Positions 23,921 to 32,583 of a stretch of DNA of 64,000 bases are shown in pieces. The translations under genes were made by a program, and so were the position numbers. Numbering within the stretch: the stretch's first letter is position 1; each line of letters begins with the position of its first letter. Under the pieces are notes generated by a model. The model saw nothing but the letters and a program-made list of their open reading frames with translations, did not search any database and was not told the origin of the DNA. The DNA is from Marinobacter flavimaris (GTDB taxonomy: Bacteria > Pseudomonadota > Gammaproteobacteria > Pseudomonadales > Oleiphilaceae). The DNA lies in NCBI RefSeq assembly GCF_002933295.1, contig NZ_PSSW01000003.1, positions 248,001 to 312,000 of the forward strand. The letters run 5' to 3'.

Positions 23921-24580
23921 ATGGGCATGACTGAAAATCTGCTATCCACCAGCCAGTGGATCATCACGCTGCTGCTTTTTCTGGTAATTCTTGTCCGGGC
24001 GGTGCGCTCCATTGACTGGCCAGCCTTCCGCAAGGACAACGCGCTCCAGCATTCGTTCTTCGGTGCGGCCGTGGTACTCGGATTCGTCTGGCAGCTGAGG
24101 GCAGGCATTTCTCCCGGCCTGGCCATCCACATTTTCGGGATCACGGTGATAACGCTGATGCTGGGGTGGGCGCTTGCGGTGCTGGCGGGATTGCTGGCGC
24201 TGGTGATCACGGTAATTACCGGACGAGAACCCCTGATCATGTTTGCGGCCAACGGGCTGATTACCGTGATGGTGCCTGCCATTGTCAGCCACGGAATCAT
24301 GCTCTGGGAACGCCGGCGGGATTTCCGGAATTTCTTCGCCTATATCTTCTTCTGCGGGTTCTTCGGGGCCGGCATTTCCGTGGCAGCCGCTGGTGGTGTC
24401 ATGTGCCTCATGCTATGGAGCAGTGGCGTCTACACGTTTGACCAACTGGTGCATGAGTACATCCGTTACCTGCCGTTGTTCATGATTCCCGAAGGGTTCG
24501 TGAACGGCACTTTTGTGACTGGCCTCATGGTCTTCCATCCGGACCGGTTGACCACGCTGGACCAGAGACGCTACCGGTAG
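23921..24580 (+). CDS. CbiM-like polytopic membrane protein
   Basis: 219-residue protein with about six hydrophobic helices. It resembles the uncharacterised COG3235-type proteins related to CbiM/NikM, the substrate-binding membrane subunits of energy-coupling-factor metal transporters ('FAANGLITVMVPAIVSHGIMLW', 'PEGFVNGTFVTGLMVFHPD'). The typical CbiM N-terminal His (MHIMEG) is absent, so metal uptake is doubtful. The frame opens at 23855 but the first 22 residues are hydrophilic and unlikely; ATGs at 23921 and 23927 are the candidates. It follows the SulP gene by 81 bases in the same direction and may or may not belong to that operon. Function unknown. Confidence 0.7.
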   Translation: MGMTENLLSTSQWIITLLLFLVILVRAVRSIDWPAFRKDNALQHSFFGAAVVLGFVWQLRAGISPGLAIHIFGITVITLMLGWALAVLAGLLALVITVITGREPLIMFAANGLITVMVPAIVSHGIMLWERRRDFRNFFAYIFFCGFFGAGISVAAAGGVMCLMLWSSGVYTFDQLVHEYIRYLPLFMIPEGFVNGTFVTGLMVFHPDRLTTLDQRRYR

Positions 24581-24591
24581 AGCTTTCCGGC

Positions 24592-26724
24592 TCAGAGGCC
24601 CTTGCCACTGGCGACGGCGGTGCTGAGCAGGTCGCCGGCCTTGCCGGAACGGGCCCTATGCTGCCATTTCCTTGCCCAGCCCAGCACCTCGGTTGCCGGC
24701 ATGGGGCGGGCGATCCCGTAGCCCTGCACGAAATTGCATCCCATCTGCCTGAGTGTCCGGGCGTGTTCCATGGTTTCAACGCCTTCGGCCAGAACCGGGT
24801 GGGCGAACCGCTGGGCCAGGAAGATCACGCTCTCAACGATGGCGCGGTCGCCGGCATCCTCAAGCATGTTGCGAACAAAACTCTGGTCGATCTTGATGAT
24901 GTCCACCGGAAGCGTACGCAGGTAGGTCAGGGATGAGAAACCGGTGCCAAAATCGTCCAGCGCCACCTGAAGACCGAGACTCTGGCAGCGCGCCAGAACG
25001 TTGCTGGCCCGCTGGGTGTCCTCCAGTGCAGTCGATTCGAGAACCTCCAGCGTGATCTGGCCGGGTGCCACCTCCGGGTGGCTGTGCAGGTAACTCTCCA
25101 GGTAGTCGGCAAATGAGCGGTCCATCAGGTGCGGAGCGCTGATGTTAATGCTGATCGCCAGATTCTCTCCCGCTTCCTTCCAGGCGTTCATCTGGTGAAT
25201 GGCTTCTTTCAATACCCACTGTCCCAGTGGTACTTCAAGGTGACTGTTCTCGACAATCGGCAGAAATTCGCCCGGTGAAACCAGCCCTTTCTGGGGGTGG
25301 TTCCAGCGGATCAGCGCCTCAAAACCGAAAAGTTCGCAATCCGTGACACGGATCTGGGGCTGGAAAAACAGCTCGAACTCCTCGTTTTCCAGGGCCCTGG
25401 AGATTTCCATCAACTGATTGCGCCGGTTCCGGCGATGCTCGTCCAGGCCGGGATCGAACAAGTGATACTGATTGCGGCCTTTTTCCTTGGCGGAGTACAT
25501 GGCCTGATCGGCATGCCGAATCAGACCTTCGGCGTCTGATCCATCTTCCGGGTAGCGGGTAATGCCGAGGCTGGCCGTGAGTGAAACATTCTGATCGCCC
25601 ACCGTTACCGGATCGCCGACGGTGGCCAGAATGCGCTGATAAACCGCTTCGTGGTTGTCATCGCCCTGCAGCAGGAGGACAAATTCGTCGCCACCGATCC
25701 GGGCAACGGTGTCGCCGCTGCGCAGCGCACGGGTCAGTCGCTCGGCCAGGGTGCGCAGGGTCTGGTCACCGGCCGACTGCCCCCATTTGTCATTGATACC
25801 CTTGAAGCCGTCGAGGTCCAGATAGCACACCGACACGCTGCGATGTTGCCGGTCGGCGTGGCTGCGGGCTGTGCGCAGTCGCTCTTCCAGCAACTGGCGG
25901 TTTGGCAGGCCGGTCAGATCGTCGTAGTTGGCCGCCCGGTCGAGTTCGCGCGCATGGTTCTTGAGTGCGGTGATGTCCGAGAAGGCCGCCACATGGTAAT
26001 ACTGCCCGGGTTCTTCCAGATGCACGCGGCTGATGGATAGCAGCTCCACAAACTCTTCACCGTTTTTCCGACGGTTCCAGATTTCGCCCCGCCAGTGGTC
26101 GGTTTTCTCGATGGTGCGCCACATGGACCGGTAGTATGCCCCGGAATGTCGGCCGGAGCTGAGAATCGCCGGGTTGAGGCCCAGAACCTCCTGCCGGCTA
26201 TAGCCGGTAATCCGCGAAAACGCGGGATTCACATCCAGGATCCGGTTCGACTGGTCGGTGATCAGGATGGCTTCGTGGCTGCGGTCGAACACGCTGGCCG
26301 CGATCCGCAGGCCCCGCTCGCTGTTCTTCCTGTCGGAGATGTTGTTCTGAATGGCGATATAACCGGGGGCAACGCCCTGCTCTGTACCTATCGGAACGCA
26401 ATAGGTATGCACCCAGTAGGGCTGTCCGGCTTTGGTGTAGTGAAGAATGTCTTCTTCAATGATTTCGGCCCGATGCAGCTTCTGGTTAATGCGCTTGATG
26501 GTTTCGGGGTCGGTGTCCGGCCCGTAAAGCACTTCCTTTGGGAGGCATCCGCGCACCTCCTCAAGCTGATACCCCGTGTGTTCCTCAAAGCTGGGGTTAA
26601 CCCATTCAATGCGGCCGGCATCATCCAGCATCACCAGAAAATTGGGCGTAGCCGCCGCAACCATGGCCAGGCGCTTGGGGTCGATGTCTGAGGGTGGTGT
26701 AATCGTCGTGGGGGATCTGGGCAT
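24592..26724 (-). CDS. PAS-PAS-GGDEF-EAL cyclic di-GMP protein
   Basis: 710-residue soluble protein. PAS 1 (about 20-135, 'WVNPSFEEHTGYQLEEVRGC'), PAS 2 (about 140-260, 'LDVNPAFSRITGYSRQEVLG'), GGDEF (about 270-430) and EAL (about 440-700). ARIGGDEFVLLL keeps the cyclase motif with RSGD five residues before it (I-site). The phosphodiesterase motifs are also intact: FEALIRW, 'DDFGTGFSSLTYL', 'KIDQSFV' and 'AEGVET'. Both activities are therefore possible, and such hybrids often act mainly as phosphodiesterases. It sits alone with a 168-base upstream region in which I see AGGGAGGAGAG but no clear operator. Confidence 0.92.
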   Translation of the reverse strand: MPRSPTTITPPSDIDPKRLAMVAAATPNFLVMLDDAGRIEWVNPSFEEHTGYQLEEVRGCLPKEVLYGPDTDPETIKRINQKLHRAEIIEEDILHYTKAGQPYWVHTYCVPIGTEQGVAPGYIAIQNNISDRKNSERGLRIAASVFDRSHEAILITDQSNRILDVNPAFSRITGYSRQEVLGLNPAILSSGRHSGAYYRSMWRTIEKTDHWRGEIWNRRKNGEEFVELLSISRVHLEEPGQYYHVAAFSDITALKNHARELDRAANYDDLTGLPNRQLLEERLRTARSHADRQHRSVSVCYLDLDGFKGINDKWGQSAGDQTLRTLAERLTRALRSGDTVARIGGDEFVLLLQGDDNHEAVYQRILATVGDPVTVGDQNVSLTASLGITRYPEDGSDAEGLIRHADQAMYSAKEKGRNQYHLFDPGLDEHRRNRRNQLMEISRALENEEFELFFQPQIRVTDCELFGFEALIRWNHPQKGLVSPGEFLPIVENSHLEVPLGQWVLKEAIHQMNAWKEAGENLAISINISAPHLMDRSFADYLESYLHSHPEVAPGQITLEVLESTALEDTQRASNVLARCQSLGLQVALDDFGTGFSSLTYLRTLPVDIIKIDQSFVRNMLEDAGDRAIVESVIFLAQRFAHPVLAEGVETMEHARTLRQMGCNFVQGYGIARPMPATEVLGWARKWQHRARSGKAGDLLSTAVASGKGL

Positions 26725-26892
26725 GAGAGTCAGTAATTTGAGTTTCCGGTCTTTAAATTAATGAACTCTCCTCCCTGTGAGACCTGTTCGAGCGGCCGCA
26801 TATGCTACCGCAATACCCCTGAAAAACCATGGGTAAATGGTCTAGGTGAATTGATAAATGTCAGTTTTGCGCCAAATACCTATGGGTACCGG

Positions 26893-27423
26893 TCAACGCC
26901 AGCGCGAGTGCTTCTGGAGCTTTCGTTGCAGGGTACGTCGATGCATGTTCAGGGCGCGGGCGGTGGCAGAGACGTTGCCCTCGTTTTCGTTGAGAACCCG
27001 CTGGATGTGCTCCCACTCCATTTCCTCGACCGAGGGCGGCTCCGCCCGGAGATCCGGCGGTGCATCAATCGGCTCGAATCCGGCCAGCAGCTGGTTGACC
27101 GTTACCGGTTTGCACAGATAGTTCACCGCGCCGCGGCGCATGGCTTCGACCGCCGTGGCGATACTGCCGTAACCGGTCAGCACCAGGATTTCCAGATCCG
27201 GATGCATGTCCAGAATCTCTGGCAGAAGCTGCAGGCCGCTTTCGCCGGCCAGGTTCAGATCCAGTACGCACCGGTGAAAGGTTCCCTCCAGCAGGGCGGT
27301 TTTTGCTTCCTGATGCCCGTGGGCAAGCTGTGCTTCGATGCCCTGGCGTCCGAGTGAGCGCTGAAGCACCTGCAGAAAGGCGTCGTCGTCATCAATAAGC
27401 AGCCACGCCTGTTGTTTGCTCAC
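26893..27423 (-). CDS. regA: RegA/PrrA/ActR-type redox response regulator
   Basis: 176-residue regulator with the compact RegA layout: receiver domain (about 1-120) with phospho-acceptor D55 in CVLDLNLAGESG, a linker, and a Fis-type helix-turn-helix at the C-terminus ('HIQRVLNENEGNVSATARALNMHRRTLQRKL'). RegA controls respiration, electron sinks and carbon or nitrogen fixation in response to the quinone pool. It overlaps regB by 4 bases. Length and the HTH sequence 'NMHRRTLQRKL' are diagnostic of this family. Confidence 0.92.
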   Translation of the reverse strand: MSKQQAWLLIDDDDAFLQVLQRSLGRQGIEAQLAHGHQEAKTALLEGTFHRCVLDLNLAGESGLQLLPEILDMHPDLEILVLTGYGSIATAVEAMRRGAVNYLCKPVTVNQLLAGFEPIDAPPDLRAEPPSVEEMEWEHIQRVLNENEGNVSATARALNMHRRTLQRKLQKHSRWR

Positions 27424-28718
27424 GCCTGTTCTCCCGCTAGGCCGTTGGTCGCTGCCGTTATCGGCAGCTCTATGATGATGGTGGTACCGTCCGCACTACC
27501 CCGGGCTTTCAGTGTGCCTCCAAGACGCTGGATGGTGGCGTTGGAAAGGAAAAGGCCAACTCCGAGCCCATTCTCCGAACTGACTACCTTGTCCCCGAGC
27601 GTACCTTCCGGGGTGGATTCCAGGCCATCACCATGGTCCTCGACAACCAGTTCCAGCCGGCCATCGGCACCCTCACTGGCTGCAACGGCGACCCAAGACG
27701 GGCTGGCTGTTACTGCGTTGGCCAACACATTCAGAACGGCCTGATCAAGGGTGGCGTCCACGGCAACCGAGCAGTCCGACATAGGCTGACGCCATTCAAT
27801 GGCGGCACCCGGCCAAAGCAGGGTAGCGGATTCCCGAAGACGTGCCACCCAGTCCCGGGCTGGCAGGGTTTCCAGTTGCGCGGTCTTGGCCTGCACGGCC
27901 GCCGAAGACAGCTGTTGCAGGTGGGTCGTGCACAGGCCCAGTTGACTTTCCATCAGTGCGAGGTCGTCGGCAATGGGGTCGCCGACCGGGGCAGCGGATT
28001 TCATTTCCTCCACCAGCAGCGTCATGGTGTTCAGCGGCGTCCCCAGGCGATGTGCCACTGCAGCAGCCGACAGTCCGAGGGCGATGATCTGCTCATCTCG
28101 CAGCCGGGTTTCCCGTATCTGTGCGAGCTGGGCCTGTTGCTGGCGCAGGCGACGTGCCAGGGCACCGACAACCAGCAGCAGGATGGCAGCGGTTGTGGCG
28201 AAGGTCACCCACATGCCGACCAGATGTAACTGGGCCAGGTTGGCGTTGTGATGTCCATGGGTGACCGGCGTATGCCAGATCACCAGGGAGGTGTAAACCG
28301 CAACGCCGGCGACGGTAACGGCAATGCTCTGGCCCAGTGGCACCAGCACAATGGCAACGGCGATAGGCAGCAGCAACAGGGAAACCAGGGGGTTGGTATA
28401 GCCGCCCGTCAGGTAAAGCCAGACTCCGATCAAAAGCAAATCGACAATCAGCACCAGGCTGACGGCCTGTGTCGAACGCGGTGGGCGACGGGTAAACCAG
28501 AGCCAGGCCAGGGTTGCCATAACCCCATAGGCGAGGGGCAGGATAACCGCTTCAGCCCGATGGGCCAGGGTTACCATGGTTTCCGCCACGGCGATCGAGA
28601 TCAGCTGTAGCGCAACAATAGCCAGACGCATGCCCAGCAGATAGCGGGCAGTCTGTTGAAATCCGGTCTGTGAGTGGGTCAGCCATTCCATAGCGGGCAT
28701 TCTAGCGTTTTTTTCCAT
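27420..28718 (-). CDS. regB: RegB/PrrB-type redox sensor histidine kinase
   Basis: 432-residue kinase with six N-terminal hydrophobic helices. It contains the RegB quinone-binding signature GGYTNPLVSLLLLP (GGxxNP) near residue 103, the unusual H-box AAAVAHRLGTPLNTM with H223, and a HATPase domain (ANAVTAS, VVEDHGDG, GLGVGLFLSNATI). RegB senses the redox state of ubiquinone and phosphorylates RegA. The pair diverges from an OprC-type receptor gene across 111 bases. I did not identify the redox-sensitive Cys of Rhodobacter RegB at the expected place, so sensing may rely on quinone alone. Confidence 0.91.
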   Translation of the reverse strand: MEKNARMPAMEWLTHSQTGFQQTARYLLGMRLAIVALQLISIAVAETMVTLAHRAEAVILPLAYGVMATLAWLWFTRRPPRSTQAVSLVLIVDLLLIGVWLYLTGGYTNPLVSLLLLPIAVAIVLVPLGQSIAVTVAGVAVYTSLVIWHTPVTHGHHNANLAQLHLVGMWVTFATTAAILLLVVGALARRLRQQQAQLAQIRETRLRDEQIIALGLSAAAVAHRLGTPLNTMTLLVEEMKSAAPVGDPIADDLALMESQLGLCTTHLQQLSSAAVQAKTAQLETLPARDWVARLRESATLLWPGAAIEWRQPMSDCSVAVDATLDQAVLNVLANAVTASPSWVAVAASEGADGRLELVVEDHGDGLESTPEGTLGDKVVSSENGLGVGLFLSNATIQRLGGTLKARGSADGTTIIIELPITAATNGLAGEQA

Positions 28719-28829
28719 CGGGATACGCGGTAATACCTCCGAGGGGATGCGGCATTTGGTCTCAGGCGCCGGCGCCGGCTGATGTTTATGATTGGCGCCA
28801 ACTATCAGAGCTGGTCAGGATGAGGTTGT

Positions 28830-30839
28830 ATGGCGACGGTAATTGGAACGCGTTTCATCGGATTGTGTGCTGCGGGATTGGTTTCCTTGCCCGCCGGAGT
28901 GTTGGCCCAGGAGAGTTCTCCCGACTTGCCGGTCATTCATGTTACTGAGGGGCAGAGCATAGAAGAGGCCTCGAGTACGTTGGCTTCAGAGCCCGTTGAA
29001 CGTTTGTCCTCTGATCCGTCAGTGTCGCTCTCCCGAATGGGAGGTCGCGGCCTGGAACCGGTGATTCGTGGTCAAAGCCAGGAGCGGGTGGATGTGCTTC
29101 TGGACGGTATTCGCGTTGAAGGGGCCTGCCCGAATCGCATGGATCCCCCAACCAGTCGCCTGAGTTCGGCACTGGCGCCCTTGCTCGAGCTGCGCACCAG
29201 TAACCAGACCCTTCGCTGGGGCCCGATCACCGGTGGCCAGATTATTGCCACCACAGCAGCGCCTGTCTTCGATGATTCCGCCACCACAGGTCATTTGACG
29301 GTGGGCGGCGCGGACAACGGCAATGGCAAACTGGTCAATGGCAGTGCCGCAGTGGGGAGTGACAGTGCCTGGCTTCGGCTCGCAGGCGGTTACGACGAGG
29401 CGGACGATTACGAGGACGGCGATGGCAACGAAGTGCGCAGCGCCTACAAGAACTCTGAGGCCCGCCTCGATGCCGCGTGGAAGGCGGATAACGGGTTCTA
29501 TATCAAAGGCCTGGTAAGCCGTCAGGAGGAGCGGGACGTGAAATACGCCGGCTCCGGCATGGATGCGCCGAAAACCGATACCGACATCATGCGACTGGAG
29601 CTGGGCTCGCCCGTGGCCAACGGCAACTGGAACCTGCTGGCCTGGCAGGCCGATGTTGATCACATCATGGATAATTTCAGTCTCCGTGAGTCCATGATGA
29701 AAATGCTGACCGATTCCGAGACCGAAACCCGGGGCCTCCGTCTGACCCTGGATCAGAGTCCGGATGCCAGAACAGACTGGGCCATTGGTGCGGATGTCGA
29801 GACCAATAACTGGCACGCCGAACGGTTTGGCGGCGCGAATCTGGATACGCTGACGTCGGTACTCTGGCCCGACGTGGATCGAGACCGTTTCGGCCTCTTC
29901 GCTGAGCGCTTCTACCGGGTAACCCCGGCGTTAAAACTGGGTGGTGGCGTGCGCTACGATCGCGTGGAAATGTCCGCTGGGGCCGCCGATCAGGTGTTTG
30001 GTAGTGGCATGATGGCCATGTCTGCCGCCGATGCCTACGAGGCGATCTACGGCACTACCAACACCGATGCGAGCGATGACAACTTCAGTGGCTTTGTAAG
30101 CAGCGATTGGCGGTTTTCCCCCATCCAGTCGCTGGTGGTTACGGCAAGCCATAGCGTCCGCAGCCCGGGCGTGACTGAACGCTACATTGCCAGCTGGAAC
30201 AATATGGATCCGGCAAGACGCTGGGTAGGCAACCCTTCTCTCGACCCTGAGACGCATCGCAAGGTGGAAGTGGCGATGCCTGGCCAGAGCAACGGCTGGC
30301 ACTGGCGCCCGGCCGTGTGGGTGGATCAGGTGGATGACTTCGTCCTGCGCACTCGCAATGTGGATCAGGTCAGCGTCTACCGCAATATCGATGCGCGGCT
30401 GATGGGTGTTGAGGCTCAGCTTGGGTGGAGCAACGGCACCTGGAGCACCAACAGCAGTCTGGCCTCGGTACGAGGTGAAAACCGTGACGAAAACAAACCC
30501 CTGCCGCAGATTCCGCCGGTGCAGTTTATTCAGACTCTTGGCTGGCAGCACATGGGGCATGGCATTGAACTGGAGTGGGTGCTGGCCCGCCGACAGGACC
30601 GGGTGGATCTGGAATCCGGCCAGGATCCCGGCACCTCGCCAGGCTACGGCGTGCTGAACCTGTCCGGGAGCCACCCGCTCGCCGACTATCTGAGCATCAG
30701 CTGGGCAGTGGATAACCTGTTCGACAATACCTGGGCGCCCCACGTTAGCAGGGCCAATACTGATCCATTCAATCCCGAAGCCGTAAGAGTTAATGAGCCT
30801 GGCAGGACCCTGCGTGCCGCACTGACAGCCAGGTGGTAA
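28830..30839 (+). CDS. oprC: OprC/NosA-type TonB-dependent copper receptor
   Basis: 669-residue outer-membrane receptor. It has a signal peptide ending near VLAQ, a plug domain with 'MGGRGLEPVIRGQSQERVDVLLDGI' and the OprC-type segment EGACPNRMDPPTSRLS (about 92-107), whose Cys and Met residues bind copper in OprC. A 22-strand-type barrel follows, with the TonB-receptor C-terminus ending in Trp after ARW-like RAALTARW. Met-rich loops (ESMMKMLTD, GSGMMAMSAAD) fit copper binding. A rho-independent terminator follows at 30891. Divergence from regBA suggests copper supply for respiratory oxidases or nitrous-oxide reductase, which is inference. Confidence 0.88.
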   Translation: MATVIGTRFIGLCAAGLVSLPAGVLAQESSPDLPVIHVTEGQSIEEASSTLASEPVERLSSDPSVSLSRMGGRGLEPVIRGQSQERVDVLLDGIRVEGACPNRMDPPTSRLSSALAPLLELRTSNQTLRWGPITGGQIIATTAAPVFDDSATTGHLTVGGADNGNGKLVNGSAAVGSDSAWLRLAGGYDEADDYEDGDGNEVRSAYKNSEARLDAAWKADNGFYIKGLVSRQEERDVKYAGSGMDAPKTDTDIMRLELGSPVANGNWNLLAWQADVDHIMDNFSLRESMMKMLTDSETETRGLRLTLDQSPDARTDWAIGADVETNNWHAERFGGANLDTLTSVLWPDVDRDRFGLFAERFYRVTPALKLGGGVRYDRVEMSAGAADQVFGSGMMAMSAADAYEAIYGTTNTDASDDNFSGFVSSDWRFSPIQSLVVTASHSVRSPGVTERYIASWNNMDPARRWVGNPSLDPETHRKVEVAMPGQSNGWHWRPAVWVDQVDDFVLRTRNVDQVSVYRNIDARLMGVEAQLGWSNGTWSTNSSLASVRGENRDENKPLPQIPPVQFIQTLGWQHMGHGIELEWVLARRQDRVDLESGQDPGTSPGYGVLNLSGSHPLADYLSISWAVDNLFDNTWAPHVSRANTDPFNPEAVRVNEPGRTLRAALTARW

Positions 30840-30890
30840 GACCTTGCATGGCGGTTACCCGCTTCTCATAGCCGGCGGGTGACATTCTTG

Positions 30891-30928
30891 CCCCGAGTGG
30901 AAACAACTCCTCCACCCGGGGCTTTTTT
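30891..30928 (+). terminator. Rho-independent terminator of the copper receptor gene
   Basis: CCCCGAGTGG and CCACCCGGGG (30891-30900 and 30912-30921) pair as a 10-position stem with one internal mismatch, followed by CTTTTTT ending at 30928. It lies 52 bases after the stop codon at 30839. Confidence 0.85.
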
Positions 30929-30943
30929 ATGGTTGATTAAAAA

Positions 30944-30985
30944 TTGCGCTATCTCAATTCAGGAAGCGGCGGGCTGCACTATGCT
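30944..30985 (+). promoter_or_regulatory. FNR/ANR-like box and -10 for the arginine deiminase operon
   Basis: TTGCG-CTAT-CTCAA (30944-30957) is a partial match to the FNR/ANR site TTGAT-N4-ATCAA, keeping both TTG and CAA ends. TATGCT at 30980-30985 is a good -10. If transcription starts 7 bases after the -10, at 30992, the box is centred at -41.5, exactly the class II FNR position. Arginine deiminase operons of pseudomonads are activated by ANR, so the arrangement makes sense although the box is imperfect. Confidence 0.55.
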
Positions 30986-31098
30986 GGCCTCATGCAGATC
31001 TGGACCAGTGGCCATCAGCCGCTGAGGCTGTGTTTGGCTCCTTGAGGTTCCCGGAAGGAACCTGTCTGCACAATGCGATTCACGAAAGGAGACGCATC

Positions 31099-32547
31099 GT
31101 GACTGAAGACGAAAAATTGCCAGAAAACCCTGAAACCGACCTTGCTTCCCGATTCCCCACCGCCTACACCATTCTTTTCGGCCTGATTATTCTGGTGGCC
31201 GCGCTGACCTGGCTTATTCCGGCCGGGCAGTACGAGCGCGCCATGAATGAAGAGGTTGGTCGGGAAGTGGCAGTTCCGGGCACCTACCAGACCGTTGATC
31301 CGAATCCTCAGGGGTTCGTTGATGTCCTGATGGCACCCACAGCCGGGTTCTACGACCCCGACAGTTACGTTGCCAATGCCATCGATGTCGCCATGTTTAT
31401 ACTGTTCCTGGGTGGTTTCCTCGGTGTGATGAATGCGACCGGAGCTATTGATACCGGCATTCGCAGCGCGATGCGGCATCTGAAAGGCCATGAGATCTGG
31501 ATGATTCCGATACTGATGGTGCTCTTCGCCATCGGTGGCACCACCTACGGGATGGCAGAGGAGACCCTGGCTTTTTACGCCATTCTGATTCCCGTGATAC
31601 TTGCGGCCGGCTACGACGCCGTTACAGGCGTTGCCATCATCCTGATCGGAGCCGGGATCGGCGTATTGGGCTCAACCATCAACCCGTTCGCCACGGTGAT
31701 TGCAGCCAATGCTGCTGGAATACCGTTCACCGACGGCATCGTGCTGCGTTTCATTCTGCTGATCGGCGGCCTGTTGATCTGTATCGGCTACGTTATGAGA
31801 TATGCCCATCGCGTAAAAACCGACCCCTCGCGCTCGGTGGTGGCAAAGCAATGGGCAGCGCACAAGAAACTGTTTCTGCAGGGAGGTGACCAGGAGATTC
31901 ACAGCGCCACCCTGACAACCACCCAGATTATTGCACTGGTTATCTTTGCCCTGACCTTTGCCGTGATGATCTGGGGTGTGTCATCCCAGGGCTGGTGGAT
32001 GGCCCGGATGGGCTCTCTGTTCTTTGGTGCAGCCATTGTGATCGGCATCATCGCACGACTGGGTGAAAAGAAACTGACCGGCAGTTTTGTCGATGGTGCC
32101 CGGGATCTCCTGGGTGTTGCGCTGGTGGTCGGCCTGGCCCGCGGCATTGTGGTGATCATGGAACAGGGCATGATCGCCGATACCATCCTGCACAGCGCCG
32201 AAACCTCGCTGGGTGGCCTGCCGGAACTGGCCTTTATCAACCTGATGTTCTGGATCGAGGTGGGCATGAGTTTCTTCGTGCCGTCGTCCTCTGGCCTGGC
32301 CGTCCTGTCCATGCCGATCCTCGCGCCGCTGGCGGATTTTGCCAACGTCGGGCGGGATCTGGTGGTGACTGCCTACCAGTCTGCCAACGGCCTGGTGAAC
32401 CTGATCAATCCCACCTTTGCGGTGGTGGTTGGCGGGCTTGCCATCGGGCGCGTGTCCTACGATCGCTGGCTGGCCTTTATCTGGCCCTTACTGCTCATTC
32501 TGACCGTGTTTATCACTGTGGTTATCAGCGTCGGCACACTTTTGTGA
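31099..32547 (+). CDS. YfcC-family membrane transporter in the arcD position
   Basis: 482-residue inner-membrane carrier with about 12 helices. The sequence is of the YfcC/DcuC-related (C4-dicarboxylate anaerobic carrier-like) family: 'WLIPAGQYER', 'GTTYGMAEETLAFYAILIPV', 'MSFFVPSSSGLAVLSMPILAPLADF' and 'ANGLVNLINPT'. It precedes arcA, arcB and arcC, where many species have the unrelated arcD, so it is probably the arginine/ornithine exchanger of this pathway. The frame opens at 31030, but the GTG at 31099 is chosen because AAAGGAG sits at ideal distance and the upstream residues are not conserved-looking. arcA begins 36 bases later. Confidence 0.85.
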   Translation: MTEDEKLPENPETDLASRFPTAYTILFGLIILVAALTWLIPAGQYERAMNEEVGREVAVPGTYQTVDPNPQGFVDVLMAPTAGFYDPDSYVANAIDVAMFILFLGGFLGVMNATGAIDTGIRSAMRHLKGHEIWMIPILMVLFAIGGTTYGMAEETLAFYAILIPVILAAGYDAVTGVAIILIGAGIGVLGSTINPFATVIAANAAGIPFTDGIVLRFILLIGGLLICIGYVMRYAHRVKTDPSRSVVAKQWAAHKKLFLQGGDQEIHSATLTTTQIIALVIFALTFAVMIWGVSSQGWWMARMGSLFFGAAIVIGIIARLGEKKLTGSFVDGARDLLGVALVVGLARGIVVIMEQGMIADTILHSAETSLGGLPELAFINLMFWIEVGMSFFVPSSSGLAVLSMPILAPLADFANVGRDLVVTAYQSANGLVNLINPTFAVVVGGLAIGRVSYDRWLAFIWPLLLILTVFITVVISVGTLL

Positions 32548-32583
32548 CCCCCGCTGTGGCCCTGCGACAAAAGGAGTTTTGTC

